In this document: in pieces, positions 46,360 to 57,541 of the stretch
How positions within the stretch are numbered: position 1 is the stretch's first letter
Layout of the letters: each line of letters starts with the position of its first letter
Notes under the pieces: model-generated
What the model saw: the letters and a program-made list of their open reading frames with translations, nothing else
Database searches by the model: none
Told to the model about the DNA's origin: nothing
Origin: Alphaproteobacteria bacterium
GTDB taxonomy: Bacteria; Pseudomonadota; Alphaproteobacteria; Micavibrionales; Micavibrionaceae
NCBI GenBank assembly: GCA_030432025.1
Contig: JAUIIA010000004.1
Location: 186,001 to 250,000 of the forward strand
Direction: 5' to 3'
DNA: 64,000 nt
Made by a program: the position numbers and the translations under genes

Positions 46360-48078
46360 ATGGTTTTTGCCGATCATACGCAGCTTTCCTCTTCGAATAT
46401 CGAAGTGGAGAATGCGTACGGGCAGGGGCTGAAGCTTGCCGCCGAAGGGCAGCATGATCTGGCGATCCAGTCGTTTGAAAAAGCCACGGGTCTTGATCCC
46501 AATCATCATCAATCCTTTGATGCGGCGGGGGATGTGTTTGCATCTCAAGGACAAGTGTTGGCGGCGGCGGATTGTTATGCCTGTGCGATTAATATCAATA
46601 ACGGCATCCGTAAATATAAAGAAAAATTTATTGCGAATATCCGCGGTCAGCGTTTCGGTCAGCATAACGAAGAATTACGCGCCGTCGTTTTGAAATGTTT
46701 GAAGGCGCCTGATTTGTTGCATCAGGATCTCGCGCCGTTATGGCTGAGTGATCTGGAGTTGGACCAAGGTTTTAAATCCTTGCTGCAAAAACTGGATGGT
46801 GACCCAAGCTACAAAATTTTCAAAAAAGCGTTCAAAAGATCACCGCCATCATTTTTAAGTGATCCGTTCTTTTTGCACGGCATGGCGAAGCTGGTTGTAT
46901 ATCGCAAACCGTTCGAGAACTTTGTGAGGTTTTTGCGCCGTTTTTGTCTGGAGCAGCATGAACGCAGCATTCCATTGTTGAAGGCGATTGCACAGTACGC
47001 TTACCACACGGAGTATGTATTTTCCGCGAGCGAAGATGAGTTGAAAAAGTTAGAGGCGCTGGACCCGAAGGCTTCGGAGGAGAATTGCTTACTGCATGGT
47101 TGCTATGGCTGGCTTTATAAGCGTGACGATACTGCAGAGCTTTTGCAGCTTGATGTGTTGAATTCGCAAATCGAAGAGCCGCTGACTTTGCAACATGTTG
47201 CCGAGAAAGTTGATGTTTTGTTTGATGTAAAAGATACGACCTCCAGGGCCGTGCAGGAGCAATACGAAGAATTTCCATACCCGCGCTGGAGTGCTTTCGA
47301 GCCGACTTTGAAGCATGAGCAGATTGAAGCATCGCTCAAGGATAAGGCGATTAAAATCCTGATTGCCGGATGCGGAACGGGGCGTGAGGGTATTGAGCTT
47401 GCCGCAGCATTACCGAAGGCAGAGGTGGTGGCGGTTGATCTGAGCCGTGTTTCGCTGGCATATGCGCAAGAGAAAGCGCAGCATTTTGGTGTAGAGAATA
47501 TTGAATTTAAACATGCCGATATTCTGGATCTTGGTGGGCTGGATCAGGAATTTGACTACATTACATCGTCAGGTGTTTTGCATCATATGAGAGACCCGAT
47601 GGCGGGGTGGCGCGTTATAAACGGCCTGCTGAAGCCTGGTGGGTTGATGCGCATAGCGTTGTATAGCGAAAAAGCCCGTGAAGGCATTGTGAAGTCGCGA
47701 GAGGTGATTGCGCAGAATGATATTGCGTCGGATGCCGATGGTATTCGTTATTTTAGGGATAATGCGACCGCGTTGGTCGGAGCACAAACCGAGGCATATC
47801 TGCAGAAATATATCGATTATTATTATATGTCGGAATGCCGTGACTTGTTGTTTCATGTGCAGGAACATCGCTACACCTTGCCGCAGGTTAAGGCGGCGCT
47901 TGATGAATTAGGTCTGGAGTTTCTCGGCTTTCACTTGCCTGCCGAGGTTTTCGACCAATATCAAAAAATGTTCAAGGATGAACCGGGCGCGGTTAATCTC
48001 GACAATTGGGACGCGTTTGAAAGCAAGCATCCGGAAACATTTAAAATTATGTACCGTTTCTGGTGCAGAAAAACATAA
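46360..48078 (+). CDS. TPR-containing SAM-dependent methyltransferase
   Basis: 572 residues. TPR-like helices at about 15-85 ('GLKLAAEGQHDLAIQSFEKATGLDP'), a helical linker, then a methyltransferase domain starting near residue 300. The conserved 'QYEEFPYPRW' lies just before the SAM site 'ILIAGCGTGREGIELAA', followed by 'VVAVDLSRVSLAYAQ' and 'ITSSGVLHHMRDP'. This TPR-methyltransferase type recurs in alphaproteobacteria with no fixed substrate; protein or small-molecule methylation is possible. Confidence 0.85.
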   Translation: MVFADHTQLSSSNIEVENAYGQGLKLAAEGQHDLAIQSFEKATGLDPNHHQSFDAAGDVFASQGQVLAAADCYACAININNGIRKYKEKFIANIRGQRFGQHNEELRAVVLKCLKAPDLLHQDLAPLWLSDLELDQGFKSLLQKLDGDPSYKIFKKAFKRSPPSFLSDPFFLHGMAKLVVYRKPFENFVRFLRRFCLEQHERSIPLLKAIAQYAYHTEYVFSASEDELKKLEALDPKASEENCLLHGCYGWLYKRDDTAELLQLDVLNSQIEEPLTLQHVAEKVDVLFDVKDTTSRAVQEQYEEFPYPRWSAFEPTLKHEQIEASLKDKAIKILIAGCGTGREGIELAAALPKAEVVAVDLSRVSLAYAQEKAQHFGVENIEFKHADILDLGGLDQEFDYITSSGVLHHMRDPMAGWRVINGLLKPGGLMRIALYSEKAREGIVKSREVIAQNDIASDADGIRYFRDNATALVGAQTEAYLQKYIDYYYMSECRDLLFHVQEHRYTLPQVKAALDELGLEFLGFHLPAEVFDQYQKMFKDEPGAVNLDNWDAFESKHPETFKIMYRFWCRKT

Positions 48079-48090
48079 GGGGTAATCACC

Positions 48091-48477
48091 ATGGTTACAG
48101 GTATTTACGCTGCGTTATTTGCCGTTATGCAATATGGATTGACGATTTACGTCGTTAAGCGCCGTCTGGCCGCCAAGATCAGTCTTGGTGATGGCGGGGA
48201 TGAAGAGTTGCTGAAGCGTATTCGTGCGCACGGTAATTTCGTCGAAACCGTTCCGATGGTGCTTATTCTCATGCTGATTGCCGAATTGAGTTTGGCGCCG
48301 TATTGGGCGTTAAACGCAGTCGGGGTCTGTATGTTGCTCGGTCGTGGTATGCATTTTTATGCGATCATGAATGAGAATTTTAAAATTCGTGCGCCTTCAA
48401 TGTATCTTACAGTTTTTGCATGGTTCGGCGGTGCCGCCTTATGCATGTGGACAGCCATCACCACTATTCTTAGCTAA
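48091..48477 (+). CDS. MAPEG-family membrane protein
   Basis: 128 residues with three or four membrane segments. 'RIRAHGNFVETVPMVLILM' is the MAPEG signature with the conserved Arg, His, Asn and Glu. Members act as glutathione transferases or peroxidases on hydrophobic substrates. It is 12 bp after the methyltransferase. Its last 39 bp overlap the 3' end of the convergent EamA transporter gene. Confidence 0.88.
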   Translation: MVTGIYAALFAVMQYGLTIYVVKRRLAAKISLGDGGDEELLKRIRAHGNFVETVPMVLILMLIAELSLAPYWALNAVGVCMLLGRGMHFYAIMNENFKIRAPSMYLTVFAWFGGAALCMWTAITTILS

Positions 48478-49395
48478 TAATAACGCGCTTCGGCGCTTTT
48501 GCCGCTCACGGTAAAGAATAACGAGGTTTGCGCAGATGATGAGCGTGGCACCTGCGAGCACATTCCATGTTGGGGTTTTATCCCACAAGACGTAATCGAA
48601 AATCACAGCCCATACGATCATCGTATACATGATTGGCGCGATAACCGAAGCTTCGCCGAGGCGGAAGCTTTGTGTTTTTGCGAGTAGAGAGAGCAGTCCT
48701 GTCATGCCTAAACCTGCGATGATCAGTAAGGCTTCGAGCGAGAAACCGCCGGGCTGCACTTCTGCAAAAGGCCAGTGCAGGGCGGTCGTCAGTGTGCCGA
48801 ACACCATAAAATAGAAAACGGTTGTTGTTGAGCGTTCAGTTGATCCCATCCATCGTAAAGTCGTATCGACTGCGCCGGAGAGAAAGCCCCAACCCAAACC
48901 TGCTAGCAGGCCAAGCCATGGCAGATCGATCTGGCCGTCGAACGGGTTGGCCATGATGACGATGCCGGTAAAGCCGAGGATGATCGCGCCGATACGGTAG
49001 GGACCGATGCATTCTTTCAGGAACATCCATGCCAGTAACAGGGTCCATAAGGGCGAGGTAAAGAGCAGTACGGTTGTTTCCGCCAGAGGCATAACGGAGA
49101 CGGCATACATGCCAAAGACGATGCCGACTGTGCCGATTGTGCCGCGAAACAAATGGGCATAAGGGCGTTCGGTTTTCAGCAAGTAAAGCTGGCGGGCGAA
49201 GATTAACCACAGCGCCAGAGCGATGAGCGAAAAGCCGTTACGGAAGAAGGTGACCTCTAGTGGGCCAAAATATTGTCCGAGAAGCTTTGCGAACAAACCC
49301 ATTGCCGCCAGCATGAACGCATTGATGCTGGCAAAGCCGATCGCCAGCATAAGCTGGTCTTTGGCTTTCGTGGTGATGGATGCATCAGCCGACAT
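48439..49395 (-). CDS. EamA/DMT-family transporter (first copy)
   Basis: 318 residues with ten membrane segments in two EamA repeats ('AIGFASINAFMLAAMGLFAKLLGQYFGPLEVTFFRNGFSL' style start; 'LGFTGIVIMANPF' and 'ATLIICANLVILYRERQ' repeat ends). Substrate unknown; DMT members export metabolites or amino acids. Start at 49395 overlaps the 3' end of the second copy by 11 bp, so it lies downstream of it in the same operon. Confidence 0.88.
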   Translation of the reverse strand: MSADASITTKAKDQLMLAIGFASINAFMLAAMGLFAKLLGQYFGPLEVTFFRNGFSLIALALWLIFARQLYLLKTERPYAHLFRGTIGTVGIVFGMYAVSVMPLAETTVLLFTSPLWTLLLAWMFLKECIGPYRIGAIILGFTGIVIMANPFDGQIDLPWLGLLAGLGWGFLSGAVDTTLRWMGSTERSTTTVFYFMVFGTLTTALHWPFAEVQPGGFSLEALLIIAGLGMTGLLSLLAKTQSFRLGEASVIAPIMYTMIVWAVIFDYVLWDKTPTWNVLAGATLIICANLVILYRERQKRRSALLLAKNSGDGCPHA

Positions 49396-50293
49396 TGGGT
49401 TTCTTCTTTCTACTCTCTCTGTAAATTATAAATAGATTGGATGCGATGACAATCGAGCCCCCGACCCAGATTGCCAGTGTCGGCCAATCGCCCCAGATAA
49501 TCCAGCCGATACTGGTTGCCCAGATGATACCGGAATAATTGAAGATGGTGACGATGGAGGCTTGTGTGTTTTTAAACGCGGATGTGATGCAGAATTGTCC
49601 CGCAGAGCCGATGGCGCCGACGGCGAGGAACAGCAATATGTGCTCGGATGAGGGTATGCTGCCTATAAACGGCATAAAGACCCCGCAGAATAATGTTCCT
49701 AAGGCGATGAAATAGAAAGTGATGACGAAAGGCGTGTCTGTACGACCGATCCAGCGAACCATGGTCTGGATGGTGGCGTGACACATTACTGTGGCCAGTG
49801 CGAAGCCGATGCCGATCCAGTTCGTCGCGCCTGTGGGCTGGGCCATGATGAGGATTCCGACAAAGCCGAGGACCACCGCGCCCCACCTATACAGCCCGAC
49901 ATGTTCCTTAAGGAAGAAATGCGCAAGTATAGGCACCACAAGCGTTGAGCCGAAAATCATCGCGGTGGCATCCGCCATAGGCAAATGGGCGAATGTACCG
50001 AAAGTGACGACGAGGCTGATCGCGCCGATCAGGCTTCGGAGGAAGATGCCTTTCTTGTTCACGGGGATGTTCTTTTTAAACCCGCCGCGAAGCTGGAAGA
50101 TGATGAAAAACGGGAAGAGTGCGATGAGGTTGCGGTAAAAGGCAATCTCGATAATGTGGTAGCCCTCATTGAACAAATGTTTGGCGAGCGCTGTCATGAT
50201 GGCGAAGAGAAAATACGCCGACAAGGCAAAGAGGATGCCTTTAGTGACGTTGTCGTTTTCTGCTTGTGCGCGTGCTAGCGGTTCGATGCTCAT
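49385..50293 (-). CDS. EamA/DMT-family transporter (second copy)
   Basis: 302 residues, ten membrane segments, paralogous to the next gene: 'LGFVGILIMAQPTG' matches the same position in the other copy. I use the ATG at 50293 with GGA eight bases upstream rather than the TTG at 50305. It follows a strong hairpin behind ilvC, so it likely has its own promoter or read-through. Confidence 0.88.
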   Translation of the reverse strand: MSIEPLARAQAENDNVTKGILFALSAYFLFAIMTALAKHLFNEGYHIIEIAFYRNLIALFPFFIIFQLRGGFKKNIPVNKKGIFLRSLIGAISLVVTFGTFAHLPMADATAMIFGSTLVVPILAHFFLKEHVGLYRWGAVVLGFVGILIMAQPTGATNWIGIGFALATVMCHATIQTMVRWIGRTDTPFVITFYFIALGTLFCGVFMPFIGSIPSSEHILLFLAVGAIGSAGQFCITSAFKNTQASIVTIFNYSGIIWATSIGWIIWGDWPTLAIWVGGSIVIASNLFIIYRESRKKKPNVG

Positions 50294-50307
50294 AATATTG
50301 TCCAAAT

Positions 50308-50339
50308 GCAGAAAGGGCCGCGATGAATATCGCAGCCCT
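50308..50339 (-). terminator. Hairpin terminator after ilvC
   Basis: On the reverse strand AGGGCTGCGAT pairs with ATCGCGGCCCT (11 bp with one T-G wobble) around the loop ATTC; only a short TTTC follows. It lies about 31 bp after the ilvC stop. The stem is strong but the T run is short. Confidence 0.65.
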
Positions 50340-50370
50340 CACTATAACCTTATATTATCTGAATGCGATA

Positions 50371-52772
<2,402 letters not shown>

Positions 52773-52846
52773 GAAGCTTCCTCGCTACTGCATGTTTTGT
52801 ACAGTGATAGATTCTGTGTAGGCTTGTAAAAGTTACGAAAAGAGTT

Positions 52847-53275
52847 CTATCTGCCTGTCAAAGCGCCGTCGACGGCGTTGGTCAGCTTTGCCATGTCTTC
52901 TACGCTGCCGCGGATTTGGTAATTTTCCTGACCGATGATCTGTCCCTCAAAGTTCAGCTGATAAATGCTGGCGCGGTGGGACATTTTGGCGAAGCCGAAT
53001 TCTTCCAAAAATATACAGGCGTGGGTTTCGTCACGGGGGTGGAAACCATCAGAAACGGCGATTTCCAAGGCAACTTCGCGGTGGCCTTGGCCCATGGTCG
53101 GGTGGTCGCGGGTTTGCTTGGAGTATACTTCCTTCACGCTGTCACCTTCGGGCAAAAATGCTTCCACGGCGGCGAGGCAGGCTTTTACAAGTTTGGCATC
53201 GGCTTGGGCGCGGTCTACGCATCCTGCGAGGAGCAGGGGGGTAAGCAACAGTCCGATCAATGCCAAGTTTTTCAT
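52847..53275 (-). CDS. Small lipoprotein, function unknown
   Basis: 142 residues. Lipobox LLAGC with Cys about residue 19. The rest is a small exported domain with 'YSKQTRDHPTMGQGHREVALEIAV', rich in charged residues, no family I recognise. It follows ilvH by 1 bp, so it is co-transcribed. Confidence 0.7.
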   Translation of the reverse strand: MKNLALIGLLLTPLLLAGCVDRAQADAKLVKACLAAVEAFLPEGDSVKEVYSKQTRDHPTMGQGHREVALEIAVSDGFHPRDETHACIFLEEFGFAKMSHRASIYQLNFEGQIIGQENYQIRGSVEDMAKLTNAVDGALTGR

Positions 53276-53276
53276 G

Positions 53277-53855
53277 TTAATCCGTTATTTCGTCATGTGT
53301 GGTTGCGCCGCGTGAAATTGCGGCTACGCCTGTTCTGCTGACATCAACCAGGCCCAAAGGCTTCATCAGGTCGATGAAAGCATCCACCTTTTCGGTCGTT
53401 CCCGTTAATTCGAAGACAAATGATTCAAGCGTTGAGTCAACGGGGCGGGCGCGGAATACATCGGCGAGGCGTAAGGACTCGATACGTCGTTCACCTGTAC
53501 TGGCGACTTTGATTAGGGCGAGCTCGCGTTCGATATGCGGACCGAAGGTCGTTAGATCGCGTACGCGTTTAACGGGGACCAATTGGCGCAGGGATTCTTT
53601 GATTTGTTCGATCACTTCTGGTGTACCGCTGGATACGATCGTAATGCGCGACATGCCTTCCTCGTGGTCGGTTTCGGCCACAGTCAGGCTGTCGATGTTA
53701 TAGCCGCGTCCTGTAAACAGGCCGATAACACGGGCCAGTACGCCCGGTTCGTTTTTAACGATAATGGCCAGTGTATGCGATTCCAGCGCCCCTTGGTCGG
53801 GACCCGGTGCGTAGACTGACTTTGATTTTTTGTTTTTACGCTTTGCTTGGTTCAT
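53277..53855 (-). CDS. ilvH: Acetolactate synthase small (regulatory) subunit
   Basis: 192 residues. The ACT domain is at the N-terminus: 'NEPGVLARVIGLFTGRGYNIDSL' and 'TIVSSGTPEVIEQIKESLRQL', followed by 'VRDLTTFGPHIERELALIKV'. The C-terminal domain 'FRARPVDSTLESFVFELTG' is normal. It gives feedback inhibition by valine. It lies 19 bp after the symporter gene, not next to ilvB as is usual. Confidence 0.95.
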   Translation of the reverse strand: MNQAKRKNKKSKSVYAPGPDQGALESHTLAIIVKNEPGVLARVIGLFTGRGYNIDSLTVAETDHEEGMSRITIVSSGTPEVIEQIKESLRQLVPVKRVRDLTTFGPHIERELALIKVASTGERRIESLRLADVFRARPVDSTLESFVFELTGTTEKVDAFIDLMKPLGLVDVSRTGVAAISRGATTHDEITD

Positions 53856-53874
53856 GAAGAAGGTTTAGCAAAGA

Positions 53875-55332
53875 TTACGCGGTCTGGGAAGCGCGTTTAT
53901 ACAGAATTATGCTGCTGAGCCAGTAGGTTGGGATCGTTACAAGCAGGGTCAGGAAGCCTTCCTGAAAGCCCATTGGCTTAGTTTTTGTGAGCGCCAGCGT
54001 CAACAGGGTGATGACCCCAATGGCTAATGTCAGGAACGCGGCCTTGTCGGAGCGTTTTTTCCACTGGAAGCCAACGAATACGGGAACAAGGATGCAGGTT
54101 GCAGATGCGGAGTAAACAACGAGGTCGCCCATGAGCTCAGGCGGATGCAGTCCAATGACAAATGCCCCACCCAGAACTGTGATCATGATGATCTTTGATA
54201 GCAGTACCTGCGCGTTATCGGAGAGCTTAAGGAATGGTGAGGCGACATCGCGTGTAAAAATCTGCCCGATCGCGAGCAGGATGGAATCCGCCGTCGACAT
54301 GGCCGCACCCAAAGCACCGACCAGCATCAGGCCCGTGACAATGAGGCCAAAGAGGGAGTGGTTATAGACATCTTGAAATATAATGCCCATGACCTGATTG
54401 GGTTCGACGGTGTCGCCATATAGAACGGCGCCGCCTAGGCCGAAGAGGAATACAGGCACAGTACCGAGAAGGAGGCCGATAAAGAGGCCGAAGGCCATGG
54501 CGTTAATCTGGCCATCATCACTGGCCATCATGCCACGGGTCAGCAAGTGTGGCTGGAATACGAGGCCGAGTGTGATGATGCTGACCGAGAGAAAGAGCGG
54601 CCATTCGTAATAATTCTGTGGCCCGGGGACGGAGAGATGCTCGGGCGTTTTTTCCAACGCGGCTTCCATCAAGCCCGTGATACCGCCCCAGTTCATATAG
54701 ACAAACAGTGCGACGCTGCCGAATACGCCGAGGAAAATGGCGATTGTTTGCACGAAGTCTGTGTATGCGACGGCGCGCATGCCGCCGAAGATCAGGTAGA
54801 GCGCGACGACGCTCATCATACCGCCGACACCAAAAACGTAACCAATTTCTCCGCCGCTAAAGCCTTCAAGGAATTTTCCGATGCCGACAAGCTGCATCGA
54901 GATATAGGGCGAGAGGAAGAAGATCATCAGTACGGCGCAGGTAAAGCCGACCCACGGGTTGTTATAGGCTTTGCTCAAACATTCTATGGGCGAATAAATC
55001 TCGTGCTTCACTGAATAGGCGCGCAAGGCTTTGTACAGTGTGACCATAAACAAGAGGCCGACCATATCGCCCGCAATTGCGAAGAGGCAGCCCGCAAGGC
55101 CGTGCTTGAATACAAATGTTGGTAAGGCGAGCGCGAAGGATGCGCTGAACAAGCTACCTATGAAAGTACATATGAGAACTATTACGTGAATTTTACGGCT
55201 GGCGAGGAAAAACTCGTTCAACCCCGGCATGATCTTGCCCGTGTCGCGAATGCGCGTATACATGATCGCCGCGAGTACGAGCAGGAAGTAAACGCCCGTT
55301 ATGCCTATGATAATGCTGACATCACCCATCAT
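53875..55332 (-). CDS. Sodium:solute symporter between ilvB and ilvH
   Basis: 485 residues with about 13 membrane segments, SSS family ('LNEFFLASRKIHVIVLICTFIGSLFSASF', 'GGMRAVAYTDFVQTIAIFLG', 'GLMLVGALGAAMSTADSILLAIGQI'). The last motif covers the sodium-binding Ser/Thr of segment 8. Substrate is unknown; the place within an ilv operon suggests a branched-chain or related carboxylate, but this is inference. Its start overlaps the preceding small membrane gene by 11 bp. Confidence 0.9.
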   Translation of the reverse strand: MMGDVSIIIGITGVYFLLVLAAIMYTRIRDTGKIMPGLNEFFLASRKIHVIVLICTFIGSLFSASFALALPTFVFKHGLAGCLFAIAGDMVGLLFMVTLYKALRAYSVKHEIYSPIECLSKAYNNPWVGFTCAVLMIFFLSPYISMQLVGIGKFLEGFSGGEIGYVFGVGGMMSVVALYLIFGGMRAVAYTDFVQTIAIFLGVFGSVALFVYMNWGGITGLMEAALEKTPEHLSVPGPQNYYEWPLFLSVSIITLGLVFQPHLLTRGMMASDDGQINAMAFGLFIGLLLGTVPVFLFGLGGAVLYGDTVEPNQVMGIIFQDVYNHSLFGLIVTGLMLVGALGAAMSTADSILLAIGQIFTRDVASPFLKLSDNAQVLLSKIIMITVLGGAFVIGLHPPELMGDLVVYSASATCILVPVFVGFQWKKRSDKAAFLTLAIGVITLLTLALTKTKPMGFQEGFLTLLVTIPTYWLSSIILYKRASQTA

Positions 55333-55507
55333 ATTGCTTGGCCCCCATATAAACGAAGGCCCCGTAAATCACCATGCCGATGATCCAGAACCACAGCAGC
55401 GCGGGAAGTCCGAGAACGATTTTCGCAGGGATGATGAATGAGCCGAGGATTAAACCAAGGGTCAGTAGAAAAGCAATGAATAGCGGTATGAAACCTTTAA
55501 CGCCCAT
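55322..55507 (-). CDS. Small two-membrane-segment protein (symporter partner)
   Basis: 61 residues with two hydrophobic segments. It resembles the short DUF3311/YhdT-like partners encoded in front of SSS transporters such as PanF. Start: ATG at 55507 inside the 3' arm of a hairpin; the usual ribosome binding site is absent, and a TTG at 55519 is an alternative. Confidence 0.65.
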   Translation of the reverse strand: MGVKGFIPLFIAFLLTLGLILGSFIIPAKIVLGLPALLWFWIIGMVIYGAFVYMGAKQYDG

Positions 55508-55532
55508 ACCTGCATGCAAACAGGTATGGGGT
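55505..55532 (-). repeat. Perfect 10-bp hairpin between ilvB and the small membrane gene
   Basis: On the reverse strand CCCATACCTG and CAGGTATGGG form a perfect 10-bp stem with an 8-nt loop, about 26 bp after the ilvB stop. No T run follows, so it is a weak terminator. Because the start codon of the next gene lies in the second arm, it may limit translation or protect the upstream mRNA. Confidence 0.55.
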
Positions 55533-55557
55533 CATTAATCAAGGTGTACGTGTTTAA

Positions 55558-57354
55558 TTAAACGAGAGACTTGTCGAACTGATCCGCATCGGGGGACAGG
55601 ATCATTTCGTTGTGTGCTTTACCTGACGGGATCATCGGGAAGCAGTTTTCCTTCTGGTCAACGCAGATATCAACAATCGTCACACGGTCTGTTTTCAGCA
55701 TTTCTTCGATTACGCCGTCCAGCTCATCCGGTGTTTCGGCGCGTAGGCCGATACCGCCGTAAGCTTCGGCCAGTTTGACGAAGTCAGGCAGGCTTTCGGT
55801 GTAGCTTTCTGAATACCGTTCACCATGCAGAAGTTCCTGCCACTGGCGGACCATACCCATCCATTGGTTGTTCAGGATGAAGATTTTAACAGGTGTACGG
55901 TATTGTACGGCTGTGCTCATTTCCTGAATGTTCATCAGGATAGAGGCTTCACCGGCAACGTCGACAACCAGGGCGTCAGGGTGCGCCATTTGCGCACCGA
56001 TAGCTGCCGGCAGGCCATAACCCATCGTGCCGAGACCACCCGATGTCATCCAACGGTTTGGTTCGTTAAAGCCGAGGAATTGCGCGGCCCACATCTGGTG
56101 CTGACCGACTTCGGTGGTGATGTACGTATCGCGTGCGTCTTTTTCTGTGAAGTAACGCAGACGTTCGAGCGCGTATTGCGGCTTGATGATCTTGCTGTCG
56201 CTTTTATAAGCGAGGCAGTTTTTAGCGCGCCATTTTTCGATCTGATCCCACCATTTTTTAAGCGCGGCTTCGTCAGCTTTGTATTTGCGCTTTTTCCAGA
56301 CGTCGAGCATTGCGCGCAAAGCTTCGGTTGCATCGGCAACAATCGGGATATCGACATGGATATTTTTATTGATCGAACTCGCATCGATATCAACATGGAC
56401 CTTGGTGGAATTCGGAGAGAATTTATCCGTACGTCCTGTTACGCGGTCGTCAAAACGTGCGCCGATGTTGATCATAACGTCACAATCATGCATCGCCCAG
56501 TTGGCTTCGAACGTGCCGTGCATGCCAAGCATGCCGAGCCATTCTTTGTTTGCGGCTGGATATGCTCCCAGACCCATCAATGTCGATGTGATCGGGAACC
56601 CTGTTTCCTTCACCAGTTCGCGCAATAGTTTGGAGGCTTCAGGGCCAGCGTTAATTACGCCGCCGCCAGTATAGAATACGGGTTGTTTGGCCGATGCCAT
56701 TAATTCAACGGCGGCTTCGATCGCGGCCATGTCTGGCTGTGTTTTAGGCTGATAGAATTGCTGTTCCAGCTTTTTCGCTTCGTGATACTCGCCCTTGGCG
56801 AACTGTACGTCTTTTGGAATATCAATTACGACCGGGCCGGGGCGTCCGGAACGGGCAACGTGGAACGCTTCGTGTACGGTTTCGGCAATGTCATCGGCAT
56901 CCTTCACCAGATAGTTATGCTTTGTACAGGGGCGAGTGATACCTGTTGTGTCAGCTTCTTGGAATGCGTCGGTACCGATCAGGAATGTCGGAACCTGTCC
57001 CGTAATACACACAACGGGAATAGAGTCGAGCAAGGCATCTGTTAAACCTGTAACGGCATTTGTCGCACCGGGGCCGGAAGTTACAAGTGCGCAGCCAACT
57101 TTGCCTGTCGAGCGAGCGTATCCTTCAGCGGCATGCAATGCGCCGCCTTCCTGGCGGACGAGGACGTGCTTGATCTTGTCCTGATTTTTGAAAATCTCGT
57201 CATAGATAGGGAGCACAGCACCACCCGGATATCCGAAGATGACCTCCACGCCCTGTTCGATAAGGGCTTTGATAACCATTTCCGCGCCTGTCAGCTTTTT
57301 GGTCTCTGCCGGGGCGGTTTTTGGGGCTTCTGTTTTTGCTTCTTTCGTGCTCAT
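55558..57354 (-). CDS. ilvB: Acetolactate synthase large (catalytic) subunit
   Basis: 598 residues, thiamine-diphosphate enzyme, first step of branched-chain amino acid synthesis. 'VIFGYPGGAVLPIYDEI', 'RQEGGALHAAEGYARSTG' (catalytic Glu), 'GLGTMGYGLPAAIGAQ' and 'DVAGEASILMNIQEMSTAVQ' are typical. An N-terminal Lys/Ala/Pro-rich extension of about 25 residues precedes the domain. I use the ATG at 57354 (GGA eight bases upstream) instead of a TTG at 57366. It lies behind an attenuator. Confidence 0.96.
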   Translation of the reverse strand: MSTKEAKTEAPKTAPAETKKLTGAEMVIKALIEQGVEVIFGYPGGAVLPIYDEIFKNQDKIKHVLVRQEGGALHAAEGYARSTGKVGCALVTSGPGATNAVTGLTDALLDSIPVVCITGQVPTFLIGTDAFQEADTTGITRPCTKHNYLVKDADDIAETVHEAFHVARSGRPGPVVIDIPKDVQFAKGEYHEAKKLEQQFYQPKTQPDMAAIEAAVELMASAKQPVFYTGGGVINAGPEASKLLRELVKETGFPITSTLMGLGAYPAANKEWLGMLGMHGTFEANWAMHDCDVMINIGARFDDRVTGRTDKFSPNSTKVHVDIDASSINKNIHVDIPIVADATEALRAMLDVWKKRKYKADEAALKKWWDQIEKWRAKNCLAYKSDSKIIKPQYALERLRYFTEKDARDTYITTEVGQHQMWAAQFLGFNEPNRWMTSGGLGTMGYGLPAAIGAQMAHPDALVVDVAGEASILMNIQEMSTAVQYRTPVKIFILNNQWMGMVRQWQELLHGERYSESYTESLPDFVKLAEAYGGIGLRAETPDELDGVIEEMLKTDRVTIVDICVDQKENCFPMIPSGKAHNEMILSPDADQFDKSLV

Positions 57355-57412
57355 GACTAATTCCAATTCTTTAATGTATGTGTGTTTTACGTTTCTCGTA
57401 TAAGCAGTGCAA

Positions 57413-57443
57413 TAAAAAACGCCCTTCGAATTTTCTAAGGGCG
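57413..57443 (-). terminator. Attenuator terminator in the ilvB leader
   Basis: On the reverse strand CGCCCTT (57443-57437) pairs with AAGGGCG (57426-57420) around a 10-nt loop and is followed by a run of seven T (57419-57413). It is placed 30 nt after the leader-peptide stop and about 60 nt before the ilvB start, as in amino-acid attenuators. Ribosome stalling in the leader would favour an alternative structure. Confidence 0.85.
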
Positions 57444-57472
57444 CTTGGTCAAAGTGTTTTGTTCAGACAACC

Positions 57473-57541
57473 TTAAGCGCGCCGCACCTCCACGAGAAGC
57501 ACCACGACGACGTTGACTAGGCTGTTGATCAAAATATTCAT
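57473..57541 (-). CDS. Leader peptide of the ilvB attenuator
   Basis: 22-codon open frame starting ATG at 57541 and ending TAA at 57473. The peptide has 13 of 22 residues as Val (7), Leu (4) or Ile (2), including four consecutive Val codons followed by two Leu codons, and is followed by an intrinsic terminator before ilvB. This is the classical layout of branched-chain attenuation; low charged tRNA for Val, Leu or Ile would stall the ribosome and allow read-through. It is too short for normal gene finding, and I deduced it from the reverse strand. Confidence 0.88.
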   Translation of the reverse strand: MNILINSLVNVVVVLLVEVRRA

